64,000 nucleotides of DNA from Asticcacaulis taihuensis (GCF_900100255.1 NZ_FMTS01000001.1:1407760-1471759), one strand, 5' to 3'. Shown: positions 48,664-58,501, counted from the stretch's first letter. Translations and numbers: made by a program. The notes: generated by a model not told the origin, from the letters alone.

Positions 48664-50775
48664 TTACCGCCCCCCGCCGCCATTTCCTGACGCCTTATGC
48701 CAGCCGAATCTCACCCCATCCGTGCCATCCGGCAGGGGGCCGGCGCTATCGGCGATCACCTGAAGCGTCGCGGGATCAATTCGCAGGAAGCGGTCATTGG
48801 CCAGGGACATGAGGGTGAGTTCGCCTGTCAGGGTCTCGATCCACTGAAAGGTCTCACCTGGCCCCGGCGGTCCCTTTTTCAAAGAAACCTCACCAGCCCC
48901 GTTCACGCTGACAAACCGGTCGCCGGTCTGAAGGGCAACCCGGCCAGTCCCCATATTCAGCACATCAAATTCGCCGGGCGCCCCAGCGGCCAGTGCGTTG
49001 TCCTTGACGCCCAGCCCCTTGCCGCTGCCGAGTGAGGTCAGTTGGATGCGGCTCTTATACGGGATCGGCGTCATCGTGCCATGCGGGTGTTTCTGATAGA
49101 GATCGAAACGGTCAAAATCCGCATACCCGCCTGCCTTGCCCTGGTCATTGAAGCTGAACAGGGCATAGCGCACGCCCTGGAAGGTGGTGAGTTGAAAGAC
49201 CATGGTGAAGGGATCGCCCAGGGGCGTAAAGGTCTTGCCGTCAACCGAGTAGCTGAAGCGGGCCTTTTCCGTCATGAAGTCGCAGTCCGCCCGCAACAGA
49301 ATCTGGGCGGCCGGCGCCTTGATGCGCGTATACTGCCCTGAGGTCTGATCGAATACGGTCAGATTCAGCCCCTCCGCCGTCTTCTCGAGTCCGATCCAGG
49401 CATAGGGGTAGTTCAGCAAGGCCAGGCCCGCCGTATCTCCGGTCTGAAGATGTGCGCCATCAAGCGAGACCGTGGGTTCCGACTCAGGGCCAATGGCGCG
49501 CTGGGTCAGGCTGTTGCGGGCCTCCCAGAAGGATTTGGCCGGCAGGGTATGCAGCCGGAGGAAGCCTGGACGCTCCGCCAGCGACCATTGGCCATCGACC
49601 GGCACATGGTTCCATTGCCAGATGGGTTTGAGTGTACTTTCCGCAAAGCTGTCACTCCGCTCGAAAGGTACTTTTACGGGCTGAGGCGTATCCACCCTGG
49701 GCTTTTGCCAGGTCCTGGGCGTCCGGCCGAGATTTCCAGGCAAGCCGAAATAGGGCCAGCCGTCCTTCCATGTGACTGGCGACAGATTGACAAGCCGTCC
49801 GATGGAATTGGAATCCATCATCGACATGCCCCACCATTCACCTTTATCCGTCTGGACAATGCCGCCCTGATGCAGCGACAGGCTTTCACGCGCCGATGGG
49901 TCCGGCGGAGACAGGACAAAAGGAGGTGGCTTGCCGTTCAAACGATACCCCCGCACCAGGCCATAGTCCTCGCCCTGGCTGATCGACCGATTGACTTCGT
50001 AGGGGCCGTAAACCGAATCCGCTCGCGCAGCCGACATCCGCATCTGACCGGCATAGTTGGCGCTCAATATGTAGTATTTGCCGTCAAACTTGTAAAAATG
50101 GGCGCCTTCACCCATGCCGGCCTCCTTATCGAACAGGACCTTTTCCGTGCCCGGCACGATATCGGTCAGGTCATCGGTCAGCTGCGCGATGTGCATGGCC
50201 TGGTAATCCCAGACTACATAGGCTTTCCCGTCATCATCGAACAAGACGGACAGATCATGCAGCGACCGCTTCATCTCCCGGTGCGTCCACGGCCCACGCG
50301 GGTCGGTGGCCGTAAATATCTGGGTCATCCGGCCATTGACGTTGGAGAAGATATAGAAGGTGCCGTTATGATAACGGAAGCTCGGCGCCCAGATACCGCG
50401 TCCGTAGATATTGCCGCCTTCGAGCCGGTATTCGGGGCCGAGATCGAGTTTGTCCACCGCATAGGAGAGGAATTCCCAGTTGACCAGGTCCTTGGATCGC
50501 AACACCGGCAGGCCGGGCATGGTGTGCATGGTCGTGCCGGTCAGATAGAACCAGTCGCCGACCTTAATCACGTCCGGATCGGAAAATTCGTCATAGAAGA
50601 TGGGATTGGTGTAGCTGCCATCGCCGTTATCAGCGGTCCAGGTTTCGGTTGACAGCGCCGCCGATGTCCCGGCGGCATTTGCGCCAGTAGCGGCGATCAA
50701 CAAGGACGCACCCAACGCCGTACTGCCGATCAGGACGGCTTTCAGCAGACTTTCAACGGATATGGTCTTCATCAT
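48664..50775 (-). CDS. GH43 glycosidase (beta-xylosidase/arabinofuranosidase)
   Basis: A secreted enzyme of about 703 residues. The five-bladed propeller (about 40-370) shows the catalytic triad: base Asp in DEFSDPDVIKVGDWFYL, pKa-modulating Asp in LHDLSVLFDDDGKAYVVWD, and acid Glu in GMGEGAHFYKFDG. A C-terminal beta-sandwich (about 380-570) follows, and a final domain of about 130 residues is trefoil-like (SLGSGKGLGVKDN, DRFVSVNGAGEV, NDRFLRIDPATLQ). The layout fits subfamily 12. The start at 50775 precedes a signal peptide (ATGANA). ATG at 50772 and 50799 are alternatives. Confidence 0.88.
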   Translation of the reverse strand: MMKTISVESLLKAVLIGSTALGASLLIAATGANAAGTSAALSTETWTADNGDGSYTNPIFYDEFSDPDVIKVGDWFYLTGTTMHTMPGLPVLRSKDLVNWEFLSYAVDKLDLGPEYRLEGGNIYGRGIWAPSFRYHNGTFYIFSNVNGRMTQIFTATDPRGPWTHREMKRSLHDLSVLFDDDGKAYVVWDYQAMHIAQLTDDLTDIVPGTEKVLFDKEAGMGEGAHFYKFDGKYYILSANYAGQMRMSAARADSVYGPYEVNRSISQGEDYGLVRGYRLNGKPPPFVLSPPDPSARESLSLHQGGIVQTDKGEWWGMSMMDSNSIGRLVNLSPVTWKDGWPYFGLPGNLGRTPRTWQKPRVDTPQPVKVPFERSDSFAESTLKPIWQWNHVPVDGQWSLAERPGFLRLHTLPAKSFWEARNSLTQRAIGPESEPTVSLDGAHLQTGDTAGLALLNYPYAWIGLEKTAEGLNLTVFDQTSGQYTRIKAPAAQILLRADCDFMTEKARFSYSVDGKTFTPLGDPFTMVFQLTTFQGVRYALFSFNDQGKAGGYADFDRFDLYQKHPHGTMTPIPYKSRIQLTSLGSGKGLGVKDNALAAGAPGEFDVLNMGTGRVALQTGDRFVSVNGAGEVSLKKGPPGPGETFQWIETLTGELTLMSLANDRFLRIDPATLQVIADSAGPLPDGTDGVRFGWHKASGNGGGGR

Positions 50776-50823
50776 GTTCGCTCGTCGTTTCAATTTCAAT
50801 TCGGCTTCGCGGAAACCGCTGGG

Positions 50824-53259
50824 TTAAACCGTCAGACGCGCGGTCCCGTCAGGACCGAGCGTCAGTGTTTTTTTCTGGTCTCGATAAATCAGGCGGGCGG
50901 TCTGTCCGGGCGTTCCCTTAAGCATGCAGGTCGTCAAAGCGCCGTCGCGCCACGCCAGATCAACCGTGAAAGCGCCGCGAGCCTTGAGCCCGCGCACTTC
51001 GCCGGTCGGCCAGGCGGATGGCAGGGCCGGAAGCACCCGGATATCGCCACCCCACGATTGCAGCAGCATTTCCATGATGCCGGCCGCGCCGCCGAAATTG
51101 CCGTCGATCTGGAACGGTGGGTGGGCGTCGAATAGGTTGGGATAGGTGCGCTGCGGCCCCACCAGATCCTTGAGAATGCGATAGGCGTGATCGCCCTCGC
51201 CCATCCGCGCCCACAGGCAGAGCCGCCAGGCGGTGCCCCAGCCCGTGGCCATATCACCGCGAACGGCGAGGGTTTTTTCCGCGGCGCGGATCAGGTCCGG
51301 CGTATCGCGGACATTGATCTGGTCGCTCGGATAGACGGCGTACAGATGTGAGACATGGCGATGCTGCTGTTCCGGCGCCCCCGCATCCCAATCCTCCAGC
51401 CATTCCTGCAACTGGCCGGCCTGACCGATCCGGTCCGGCGCCAGACGATCGTGCGTCTGCTTCAACTGAGCGAGAAAACCACCGTCTTCGCCCGTCAGTT
51501 GCCCACAGACGATCGTATGGGCAAACAGGTCGCGGATGATCTGACGGTCCATCGCCGGCCCGGCGCACAGGGAGGAGCCGAACGGATGCTGATTTTCAGG
51601 CGAAAGCGACGGCGAGGTGATCAGGCCGCGTCCTTTCGGGTCCTCGATCAGGGTATCAAGGAAGAACAGCGAGGCCCCCTTCATCAAGGGGTAAAGACGT
51701 GCCGGCAAGGCGCTTTCGCGGCTGTAATCGTAGTGATCCCACAGGCTGTTGCACAGCCACGCCCCGCCGCAAGGCCACAGCCCCCACATGGGGCCATCGA
51801 TAGGCGCGCTGGCCCGCCAGATATCGGTATTGTGGTGCGCCATCCAGCCACGGGCATTGTACATCGCCCTGGCCGTTTTCGCGCCGGTCACCGCCAGTTC
51901 CTCGACCAGCCGGATGAGCGGCTCGACGCAAACACCAAGCCCCGCCGGATCGGCCGGCCAGTAGTTCATCTCGGTGTTGATGTTGATAGTGTATTTGCTG
52001 CCCCATGGCGGCGTGGTGGATTCGTTCCATATGCCCTGCAGGTTCGCCGCCTGCGTGCCCGGACGCGATGAAGAAATCATCAGGTATCGTGCATATTGGA
52101 AATAGAGCGCGTGGAGCCCCGGATCATCGGTCGTGGCGGCCTTCTGCACCCGCTGGTCTGTCGGTTCCAGATCGGCCGCGCCATGCCCCAGATCAAGCGT
52201 AACCGTCTGGAAAAGGGGTTGATAGTCCGCCAGATGCGTACGTTTCAGAGCCTCGTAGGATTTCAGCGCGGCCGCGGCCGTCTGTTGCCGCACCCTTGCC
52301 ACCGGATCACCAGTGACGTCGTGGTCATTCACGAAGCTCGTAGCCGCGGCAATCAACAGGGTCACCGTTTTCGCTCCGCGCACCTGTAACCTGCCGTCCT
52401 GGAAGGTCACCTGACCATCGGACAGAATCTTCACCCGGAAGGCATAGGTTAGCGCCGCTGGTATCGTGTCGCCTTTTTCATTGCGCCCGGTGCACAGGAT
52501 CGCCCCGGCGCCGTCAGAGGCGAGCGCGACGCCTTCCGGCAAAGGTTCGGCAGGCTCCGTCATTATCCAGTCGGTCGTCACCGGCGGCGTCAACTTGGCA
52601 TCATGACCGGCATAGACGGGGCCGGGAATTTGGACCGAGCGCGGGCCGCGCCAGGTCACATCGAAACCAATGTCGGGTGACTTTCCTTCCATGCGCATGA
52701 CCACGACCTGATCCGGTGACGATACGAAGGCTTCACGCCGAACCTTATGACCTTTGCCGTTGGAATAGGTGGTCGTCGTTATGGCGGTGGCCAGATCAAG
52801 CCTGCGTTCATATTGCGCCGGTTTTACTGCTCCTTCAAAGGTCAGCAGCACATCCCCCAAGGTGCCGTAGGCCATCTGGGACAAGGGGCGGCCCATCATC
52901 TTCTGGCTGGCGAGATCCGTCGCCGCCTTATATTCCCCCTCAGCAATCAAACGGCGAACCTCAGGCAGTGCGGCGTAAGCCTCGGGATTATCCGCCGAGT
53001 AAGGCCCGCCCGACCACAGGGTATCCTCATTAAGCTGGATACGTTCCTGCGCCACCCGGCCAAAGATCATGGCGCCCAGTCGGCCATTGCCCAGCGGCAG
53101 GGCCTCCTCCCAGAAACGGGCCGGCTGTTTATACCACAGCGCGTTGTTATAGCTGTTTTTTACCGGCGGTTTCGCGGTGGCGACGGATGAAGCCATGGCC
53201 AGCGCGGCCGTGGCCGACAGCACATCGCGGCGTGACAGGTGTTCGGATCGTGGTTTCAT
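50824..53259 (-). CDS. GH95 alpha-L-fucosidase/alpha-L-galactosidase
   Basis: Inverting (alpha/alpha)6-barrel enzyme that removes 1,2-linked alpha-L-fucose or L-galactose, as on xyloglucan. The 811-residue precursor carries a twin-arginine-type signal (LSRRDVLSATAALAMASS). The family start is ARFWEEALPLGNGRLGAMIF, QLNEDTLWSGGP. The catalytic region shows NLQGIWNESTTPPWGSKYTI, TEMNYWPAD, TSPSLSPENQHPFG and HRHVSHLYAVYPSDQI. A GTG at 53268 overlapping the previous stop is an alternative start. Downstream of and nearly touching the esterase gene. Confidence 0.92.
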   Translation of the reverse strand: MKPRSEHLSRRDVLSATAALAMASSVATAKPPVKNSYNNALWYKQPARFWEEALPLGNGRLGAMIFGRVAQERIQLNEDTLWSGGPYSADNPEAYAALPEVRRLIAEGEYKAATDLASQKMMGRPLSQMAYGTLGDVLLTFEGAVKPAQYERRLDLATAITTTTYSNGKGHKVRREAFVSSPDQVVVMRMEGKSPDIGFDVTWRGPRSVQIPGPVYAGHDAKLTPPVTTDWIMTEPAEPLPEGVALASDGAGAILCTGRNEKGDTIPAALTYAFRVKILSDGQVTFQDGRLQVRGAKTVTLLIAAATSFVNDHDVTGDPVARVRQQTAAAALKSYEALKRTHLADYQPLFQTVTLDLGHGAADLEPTDQRVQKAATTDDPGLHALYFQYARYLMISSSRPGTQAANLQGIWNESTTPPWGSKYTININTEMNYWPADPAGLGVCVEPLIRLVEELAVTGAKTARAMYNARGWMAHHNTDIWRASAPIDGPMWGLWPCGGAWLCNSLWDHYDYSRESALPARLYPLMKGASLFFLDTLIEDPKGRGLITSPSLSPENQHPFGSSLCAGPAMDRQIIRDLFAHTIVCGQLTGEDGGFLAQLKQTHDRLAPDRIGQAGQLQEWLEDWDAGAPEQQHRHVSHLYAVYPSDQINVRDTPDLIRAAEKTLAVRGDMATGWGTAWRLCLWARMGEGDHAYRILKDLVGPQRTYPNLFDAHPPFQIDGNFGGAAGIMEMLLQSWGGDIRVLPALPSAWPTGEVRGLKARGAFTVDLAWRDGALTTCMLKGTPGQTARLIYRDQKKTLTLGPDGTARLTV

Positions 53260-53264
53260 AGGTG

Positions 53265-55202
53265 TCACTTTGCGACGGGGGTTTCAAAGGTGCTGACCGG
53301 CAACTGCGCCGCGTCGAACAGATTGACAACCGGATAATCGGCCCAGGCATATCGAACCCGCGTGACCGGCTGGCCGTCTCCGCTCAGTCGAACATTAGCC
53401 CCGTCCACAACTCCCGTCGCATACCGGCAGGTATCTGGTGCATCCCCGCAGAGTTCAAAGCCGATCGCCACATGGCTGCTGCGCGTATTGAGCACACCGG
53501 TAACATCCGTGAAGCGGACAATAACCTCATTGCCGTTCAGGGTGGCGGTAGCAATCCGCGGCCCGGAGGCAGGGGTAGCGGCACCATAAGCCAGGGCCCG
53601 CATGGCCCGCGCCATGCGCCGCCCGACCTCATGCTTTTCTCCGGGGTGAATATCCAGCGGGTCGCCGAGATCAATCGTCGAGACAAACGCGGCATGGCCG
53701 TCATTTTCCGTCATCCGGCGCTGGGCGTCGCGCACATTGGCCCAGCCGCTCTCGCCGGGTGTCACGGCGGGCGGGCCATAGCCCGACAGTTCGATGATGA
53801 CGAACGGCAGATCGGGTTGCGCAAACTGGCGGCGCCAATCCGTCGCCATCGCGCTCAGCCGTTTTTCATACCCCGGAAAATCCGTGTCGGATTCGCCCTG
53901 ATACCAGGCCACGCCCTTCAGGCCATAGGCACCCAGCGGCGCGATCATGCCATTATAGGCCGTACCGGCGCCGCCCATATCTTCCCAAGGCGTGTGCGGC
54001 GGATTTTTAGGCGTCTGCCGGGCGATCGAATAAAGCCATCCCTCGGCCAGTGGCAGGGCATGGCCGTTGTCGAGCGCCAGCTTCATGGCATCGGCCGGTC
54101 CCCTCATGCCGCCATCGGCATAGGTGTTGTTGATATTGACGATAATGACATTCCGGCCGGGCTTGAGAATGCCCTTGGGCACGGTGAAAGCCTTCATTGG
54201 CCCGGTATCGGCCGTATTGCCCAGCGATTTGCCATTGATCCAGGCCATACCGAGGTCATCAAGCCCACCAAGGCTAAGCACGGCCGCCTGTCCGGCATCT
54301 GCGGCGCTCACATCAATGTCACGGCGAAACCAGACCATGCCGACATAGCTGGCCAGCGCCGGATCGCTCCACTTTTGCCAGACGGATATCGCCGGCACCG
54401 GCTTCCAGGTCAGTTGCGTTTGGGGCTGCCAGGGTTCACTCCCCGTCTTGTCACCGGTATTCTGGCGCCACCAGGTCTCCCATATGCCGTTTGCCACCAG
54501 GGCGGCCGCGCCGGGATCGTGACTGTAGAGCCTGAGCAACTCCGACCGCGCGCCCAGGCCTGCGGCCGCCTGCGCTCTCTCGCCCATCCACGGACTGATC
54601 TGGGTGCCGCCCCAACTGCTGTTGATGGCGCCGATAGGCACGCCTTCGCTTTTGCGCAGCTCTTTGGCCATGTAATAGCAGTTTGCCGAGAAATCCATGA
54701 CGCTCTGGGGACCGGCCACCTGCCACGCGGCGGGACGGGCGAATGTCTCATCCGGCGCGTAAGAGACTTTCTTTTCGATCGTCATGAGCCGCAGGTCCGG
54801 ATCGGCCGATGAAAACGCCTGGCCAAAGGCATCCTGCGCGCCCCTGACCGGCATTTCCATATTCGATTGCCCCGAGCACAAAAACACATCCCCTATTCGG
54901 ACATCCTCGGAGGCGGCTTTTCCGGTGGCGCTTTCGACGCTCAGGGCAATCGGCCCCGCCGCTGAAATCGGATCAAAGCGGGCTGTGAACCGCCCTGCGC
55001 CGTCAGAAACGACCGCAGCACTTTTCTCTCCCAGCTTGACGGTGACCGTCTCACCGGACGTTGCCGAGCCGGTAATCGATACCGGTCGGCCACGCTGGAT
55101 AACGGCATGATCCCCATATAACAGATCGAGCTGAGGCGCTGCCATTGCCGTGATCGGCAAACCGAGCATACCAGCCGTCAGCCACAAAACCGTCCTGTTC
55201 AT
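53265..55202 (-). CDS. Sialate O-acetylesterase-family carbohydrate esterase
   Basis: A secreted SGNH-type esterase, 645 residues, starting at 55202 with AGGGA upstream and a signal peptide (MNRTVLWLTAGMLGLPITAM). The nucleophile Ser is in FLCSGQSNMEMPV, the oxyanion region in NSSWGGTQISPWMG, and VAWYQGESDTDFPGYEKRL is a family hallmark; a galactose-binding-like insertion (about 290-390) holds WFRRDIDVSAADAG. It likely removes acetyl groups from plant polysaccharides rather than sialate. The GH95 start follows by 5 bases, so the two are coupled. Confidence 0.88.
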   Translation of the reverse strand: MNRTVLWLTAGMLGLPITAMAAPQLDLLYGDHAVIQRGRPVSITGSATSGETVTVKLGEKSAAVVSDGAGRFTARFDPISAAGPIALSVESATGKAASEDVRIGDVFLCSGQSNMEMPVRGAQDAFGQAFSSADPDLRLMTIEKKVSYAPDETFARPAAWQVAGPQSVMDFSANCYYMAKELRKSEGVPIGAINSSWGGTQISPWMGERAQAAAGLGARSELLRLYSHDPGAAALVANGIWETWWRQNTGDKTGSEPWQPQTQLTWKPVPAISVWQKWSDPALASYVGMVWFRRDIDVSAADAGQAAVLSLGGLDDLGMAWINGKSLGNTADTGPMKAFTVPKGILKPGRNVIIVNINNTYADGGMRGPADAMKLALDNGHALPLAEGWLYSIARQTPKNPPHTPWEDMGGAGTAYNGMIAPLGAYGLKGVAWYQGESDTDFPGYEKRLSAMATDWRRQFAQPDLPFVIIELSGYGPPAVTPGESGWANVRDAQRRMTENDGHAAFVSTIDLGDPLDIHPGEKHEVGRRMARAMRALAYGAATPASGPRIATATLNGNEVIVRFTDVTGVLNTRSSHVAIGFELCGDAPDTCRYATGVVDGANVRLSGDGQPVTRVRYAWADYPVVNLFDAAQLPVSTFETPVAK

Positions 55203-55251
55203 CGCGCCGTTTCCCTTGCTTATGGCCCGGTCAGGCCATGTCCTCAGACGT

Positions 55252-56820
55252 TTATTGTTCCAGCGAGACAACCGTCACCGAAGCGGGCGCCACGGTGATG
55301 GCGAAGTGTCCGCCAGACGCCTTGACCGTAACCGGCTTCGGCGAAACGGTATTCGGCTTGTCAAACGTATTGGCGCTGGTGATCTTGGCCGCCGTAAGGG
55401 TCTGCCCCACGGCCTTGCCCGCCTTCAGCCCCGCCGCCGACAGATCGAAGGTCGCCGGCTTTTCCGGGTCGATATTGGTGATCGCCACCCAGGTCTTGCC
55501 GTCCTTGCCCTTCGCCGCGATGGCGTCGACACGCGGCAGGGTGACGCCGCCATAGGCATAGCTGCCGGCATCGAAGTTGACCGGAATAAAGGTGGCATCC
55601 TGGAACGGCACATACATGTGGAAGACATGATAGGTCGGGGTGAGCAGCATCTTGTCCTTATCGGTAATGATCATGGCCTGAAGCACGTTGATCATCTGGG
55701 CGATATTGGCCATCCGGACACGATCGGCGTGACGGGCGAAGATATTCAGGTTGAGCGCCGCCAGGACCGCGTCGCGCTGCGTATTCTGCTGCATCAGGAA
55801 GCCGGGATTGGTGCCGGGTGTGGCCGCATACCAGGCGCCCCACTCGTCCACCACCAGGGCGATCTTCTTTTCCGGGTCGTACTTGTCCATGATCGCGCCG
55901 TGCTTCTTGACAAGATCCTCCATACCCAGGGTGTCCTTGAGCATCACGGCATATTCCTTCTCGCCGAAATCAGCCGAATTCTGCGACACCGGGAAACCGC
56001 CGCCCGTTGTGTAGGAGTGCAGTGACAGGCCTTCGATGTTCCACGCCCAGCTATGATCCTTCCAGGCCTTCATGACGGCTTCGGTATAGGGCGTATCTCC
56101 GCCACTGGGGCCAACGGCGATGCGGCTCATGGTCTGGGCCGGATTATAGTTGCGCACGAAGCGGGCGTGCAGCTTCATCAGGTCGACATAGAAATCCGGC
56201 GTCATCGCGCCGCCGCAATCCCAGCTTTCATTGCCAAGACCCACAAACGCGACCTTATAAGGCGCCTCATGACCATTCTTCGCCCGCTCGGCCCCAATGC
56301 CGTCGGCCTTGTCGGCGGTCATGTATTCCATCCACTCCGCCGCCTCGCCGGGCGTGCCTGAGCCGACATTGACCGAAACATAGGCTTCGGAGCCGATCTG
56401 ACCGATAAAATCAAAGAACTCATCGGTGCCAAAGGTGTTGGGCTCGATGACGCCGCCCCAATTGGCGTTCATAGATGGCTTGCGCTCCGGGCCGATGCCG
56501 CGGCGCCAGTGATATTCGTCGGCGAAACATCCGCCCGGCCAGCGGACGTTCGGCACATGCAAGTCCTTCAGCGCCGCTACCACATCGTTACGAATGCCGC
56601 GCGTATTAGGAATGGACGAGTCCTTGCCGACCCAGATGCCGCCATAGATGCCCTCACCGAGATGCTCAGCGAACTGGCCAAAAATGTGACGATCGATCGT
56701 CGGCCCCGCCTTGCTGACGTCGAGCGTCAGGGCGATTGGCGCCGGTTTTTCCTGGGCGAACGCCCCTGAGGCGGGCACGGCGGATAAGATGGCAAGGGCG
56801 CAGAGAAGCGTATGACGCAT
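55252..56820 (-). CDS. GH51 alpha-L-arabinofuranosidase, short form
   Basis: A 522-residue secreted arabinofuranosidase with signal MRHTLLCALAILSAVPASGA and the typical GH51 core: DRHIFGQFAEHLGEGIYGGI, VRWPGGCFADEYHWRRGIGP, acid/base Glu in LGNESWDCGG and nucleophile Glu in VVDEWGAWYA. It lacks the CBM insertion of the first GH51, so the two probably act on different side chains. GAGGA lies 6 bases before the ATG. A 20-bp inverted repeat and a 59-codon ORF precede it on the same strand. Confidence 0.93.
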   Translation of the reverse strand: MRHTLLCALAILSAVPASGAFAQEKPAPIALTLDVSKAGPTIDRHIFGQFAEHLGEGIYGGIWVGKDSSIPNTRGIRNDVVAALKDLHVPNVRWPGGCFADEYHWRRGIGPERKPSMNANWGGVIEPNTFGTDEFFDFIGQIGSEAYVSVNVGSGTPGEAAEWMEYMTADKADGIGAERAKNGHEAPYKVAFVGLGNESWDCGGAMTPDFYVDLMKLHARFVRNYNPAQTMSRIAVGPSGGDTPYTEAVMKAWKDHSWAWNIEGLSLHSYTTGGGFPVSQNSADFGEKEYAVMLKDTLGMEDLVKKHGAIMDKYDPEKKIALVVDEWGAWYAATPGTNPGFLMQQNTQRDAVLAALNLNIFARHADRVRMANIAQMINVLQAMIITDKDKMLLTPTYHVFHMYVPFQDATFIPVNFDAGSYAYGGVTLPRVDAIAAKGKDGKTWVAITNIDPEKPATFDLSAAGLKAGKAVGQTLTAAKITSANTFDKPNTVSPKPVTVKASGGHFAITVAPASVTVVSLEQ

Positions 56821-56838
56821 GACTTTCCTCTAGGGTCT

Positions 56839-56895
56839 GTTAAGTCTGTGCCTCGACGTCGACATAACCGCTCGGCGTCGAGGGACAGACTTAAC
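56839..56895 (-). repeat. 20-bp near-perfect inverted repeat in the GH51 leader
   Basis: Left arm 56839-56858 (GTTAAGTCTGTGCCTCGACG) and right arm 56876-56895 pair at 19 of 20 positions around a 17-base loop, 19 bases before the GH51 start. It may be an attenuator, a terminator of the short upstream ORF, or a small mobile repeat; no T-run follows. Confidence 0.7.
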
Positions 56896-56898
56896 GGA

Positions 56899-57078
56899 TC
56901 AGTTGAAAGGATGGGACTGGAAGCGGTCAGCATGCCCTGTCGTCACGCCTGGCGAAACCGACCCCTTAAGGGTCTCAGCCTTTTGCGAGCTTGCACTATT
57001 GGCCTTTGCAGCCGGCCTGAAGCCTGCTGGCAAGCCAGCCCATAACCCTGTCGCGCCGCGGCGCGATTTGTAAGACAT
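56899..57078 (-). CDS. Possible 59-residue leader ORF upstream of GH51
   Basis: Starts MSYKSRRGATGLWAGLPAGF with AGGGAG 6-7 bases before the ATG, and stops 4 bases before the inverted repeat. Composition is Ala/Gly/Ser/Lys-rich with no signal peptide, membrane span or known motif. The strong ribosome site and its place ahead of the hairpin and GH51 suggest a leader peptide or small gene; chance is equally possible because the region is GC-rich. A perfect 16-base palindrome TCGCGCCGCGGCGCGA lies inside it (57051-57066). Confidence 0.3.
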   Translation of the reverse strand: MSYKSRRGATGLWAGLPAGFRPAAKANSASSQKAETLKGSVSPGVTTGHADRFQSHPFN

Positions 57079-57538
57079 TTTAATCTCCCTGTACGACTCT
57101 CACGTCGCTTATTTTTTGAGACAGGTGAGGGGCCACTCAATCGCTTCCTCATGAAACCTACCGGTATTTCTTCGCCCTAAAGCGCGGGCACAAACCGAAA
57201 GCATTTCAATCCCATCAAGCCCGTCCGGACTGTTTTAAGGTTGAATATCGCATCTGTCAGACAATTAAAAGCATTTTTATAAACGGAAATCATTGTCCAA
57301 AACTCCCGACCAACAATGCCTTTTACCCGCCTTCCTTACCCCCTCCTGCGGATCACAGGCCGTGCGCCTTGCATCCTTAAAATTTTATGATAGCGTTACC
57401 ATCGCCAAAAGTGCCACCTTTGCGTGATCTTGTCACCAACAAAATGAAGCGCGGAAAACCGATTGGCCAATCACGGATAGCCTGCCCCATGTTTTACATG
57501 CGGCTGTGCTTTTCATAAATAAATTTGGAGGAAATGTC
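57079..57538. promoter_or_regulatory. Divergent control region of GH51 and the acetyl-esterase-like gene
   Basis: About 460 bases without a gene. It contains the LacI-type operator at 57388-57401 and several AT-rich tracts near 57240-57300 and 57370-57400. Promoters for both directions are expected here. Confidence 0.5.
57388..57401. promoter_or_regulatory. LacI-type operator upstream of the acetyl-esterase-like gene
   Basis: TGATAGCGTTACCA, 138 bases before the gene at 57539. It differs from the GH3 and gap sites by one base each. Confidence 0.7.
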
Positions 57539-58501
57539 ATGGAATTGAGAATTAGCCCTTACATAAACAGGCTGTTACGAGCGGCGAGTGCCTGTTTTGC
57601 TACCGTTTTAATCGGCGCATCATGCCTGGCCTCATCGTCGGCGAACGCGGCAGATGACAAGATGGTGCCGATCGCCACGCCGGCACAGCCAGGCGCTATC
57701 ACGCTCGACACCGGCCCCTTGCCCGGCGCCACCGCCAAGGAAGCCTGGCACAGCCAGTACGGCAGTGTGTTTGCCCGGAACGTAACGGTGGCCACCCTGA
57801 CGCCCTTTCTACCCGATCCGGCGAAGGCGACTGGCGCGGCTGTTATTGTGGCGCCTGGCGGCGGTTTCCGCACACTTTCCATGGAAAACGAGGGATGGGA
57901 TGTTGCCAAGGCCCTGGCCGACAAGGGCGTAGCGGCCTTCGTGCTGAAATATCGCCTCAATCCGACTCCCGAGGACATGCCGGGTTTTGAGCGCTCCATG
58001 ACGGAAATGTTCTCGGGAGCCGCCCGGCCGCGACCGGCTTCACAAGACCCGTCCGTGATGCTCGCGCCTCAGATCGCTGACGCCCGCGCGGCGTTCGCCC
58101 TGGTCCGCGCCCGCGCCGGCGAATGGCATGTCGACCCTGACCGTATCGGCATGGTCGGCTTCTCCGCCGGCGCCATGCTGACCCTGTCGACCGCCCTTTA
58201 CGGACAGGACGCCAAGCCCGCCTTTATCGGCGATATTTACGGCCCCCTGACCGCCGTCACCGTGCCGGCCGACGCCCCGCCCCTCTTCATTGCCCTGGCG
58301 TCTGACGATCCCTTCTTCGCCAACAATGGATTCGGCCTGATCGATAGCTGGCGCGCGGCCAAGCGTCCGGTTGAGTTTCATCTGTATGAGCAGGGCGGAC
58401 ATGGCTTTGGCATGTATCAGAAGGAAACCACGAGCACCGGCTGGTTTGACGCCTTTGCCCGGTGGCTGGGGATGCACGGTTATCTGAAACCCAAGGCTTA
58501 A
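57539..58501 (+). CDS. Secreted acetyl-esterase-like alpha/beta hydrolase
   Basis: The start at 57539 has GGAGG 7 bases upstream and gives 320 residues with a signal peptide ending SANA. The alpha/beta-hydrolase features are the oxyanion loop VAPGGGFRTLSMENEGWDVA, the nucleophile Ser in GMVGFSAGAMLTLS and the catalytic His in EQGGHGFGMYQ. The layout resembles xylan- or sugar-acetyl esterases (BD-FAE/Axe type). It is the only plus-strand gene in the cluster before the CE1-like one, and carries a LacI-type operator. Confidence 0.85.
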   Translation: MELRISPYINRLLRAASACFATVLIGASCLASSSANAADDKMVPIATPAQPGAITLDTGPLPGATAKEAWHSQYGSVFARNVTVATLTPFLPDPAKATGAAVIVAPGGGFRTLSMENEGWDVAKALADKGVAAFVLKYRLNPTPEDMPGFERSMTEMFSGAARPRPASQDPSVMLAPQIADARAAFALVRARAGEWHVDPDRIGMVGFSAGAMLTLSTALYGQDAKPAFIGDIYGPLTAVTVPADAPPLFIALASDDPFFANNGFGLIDSWRAAKRPVEFHLYEQGGHGFGMYQKETTSTGWFDAFARWLGMHGYLKPKA

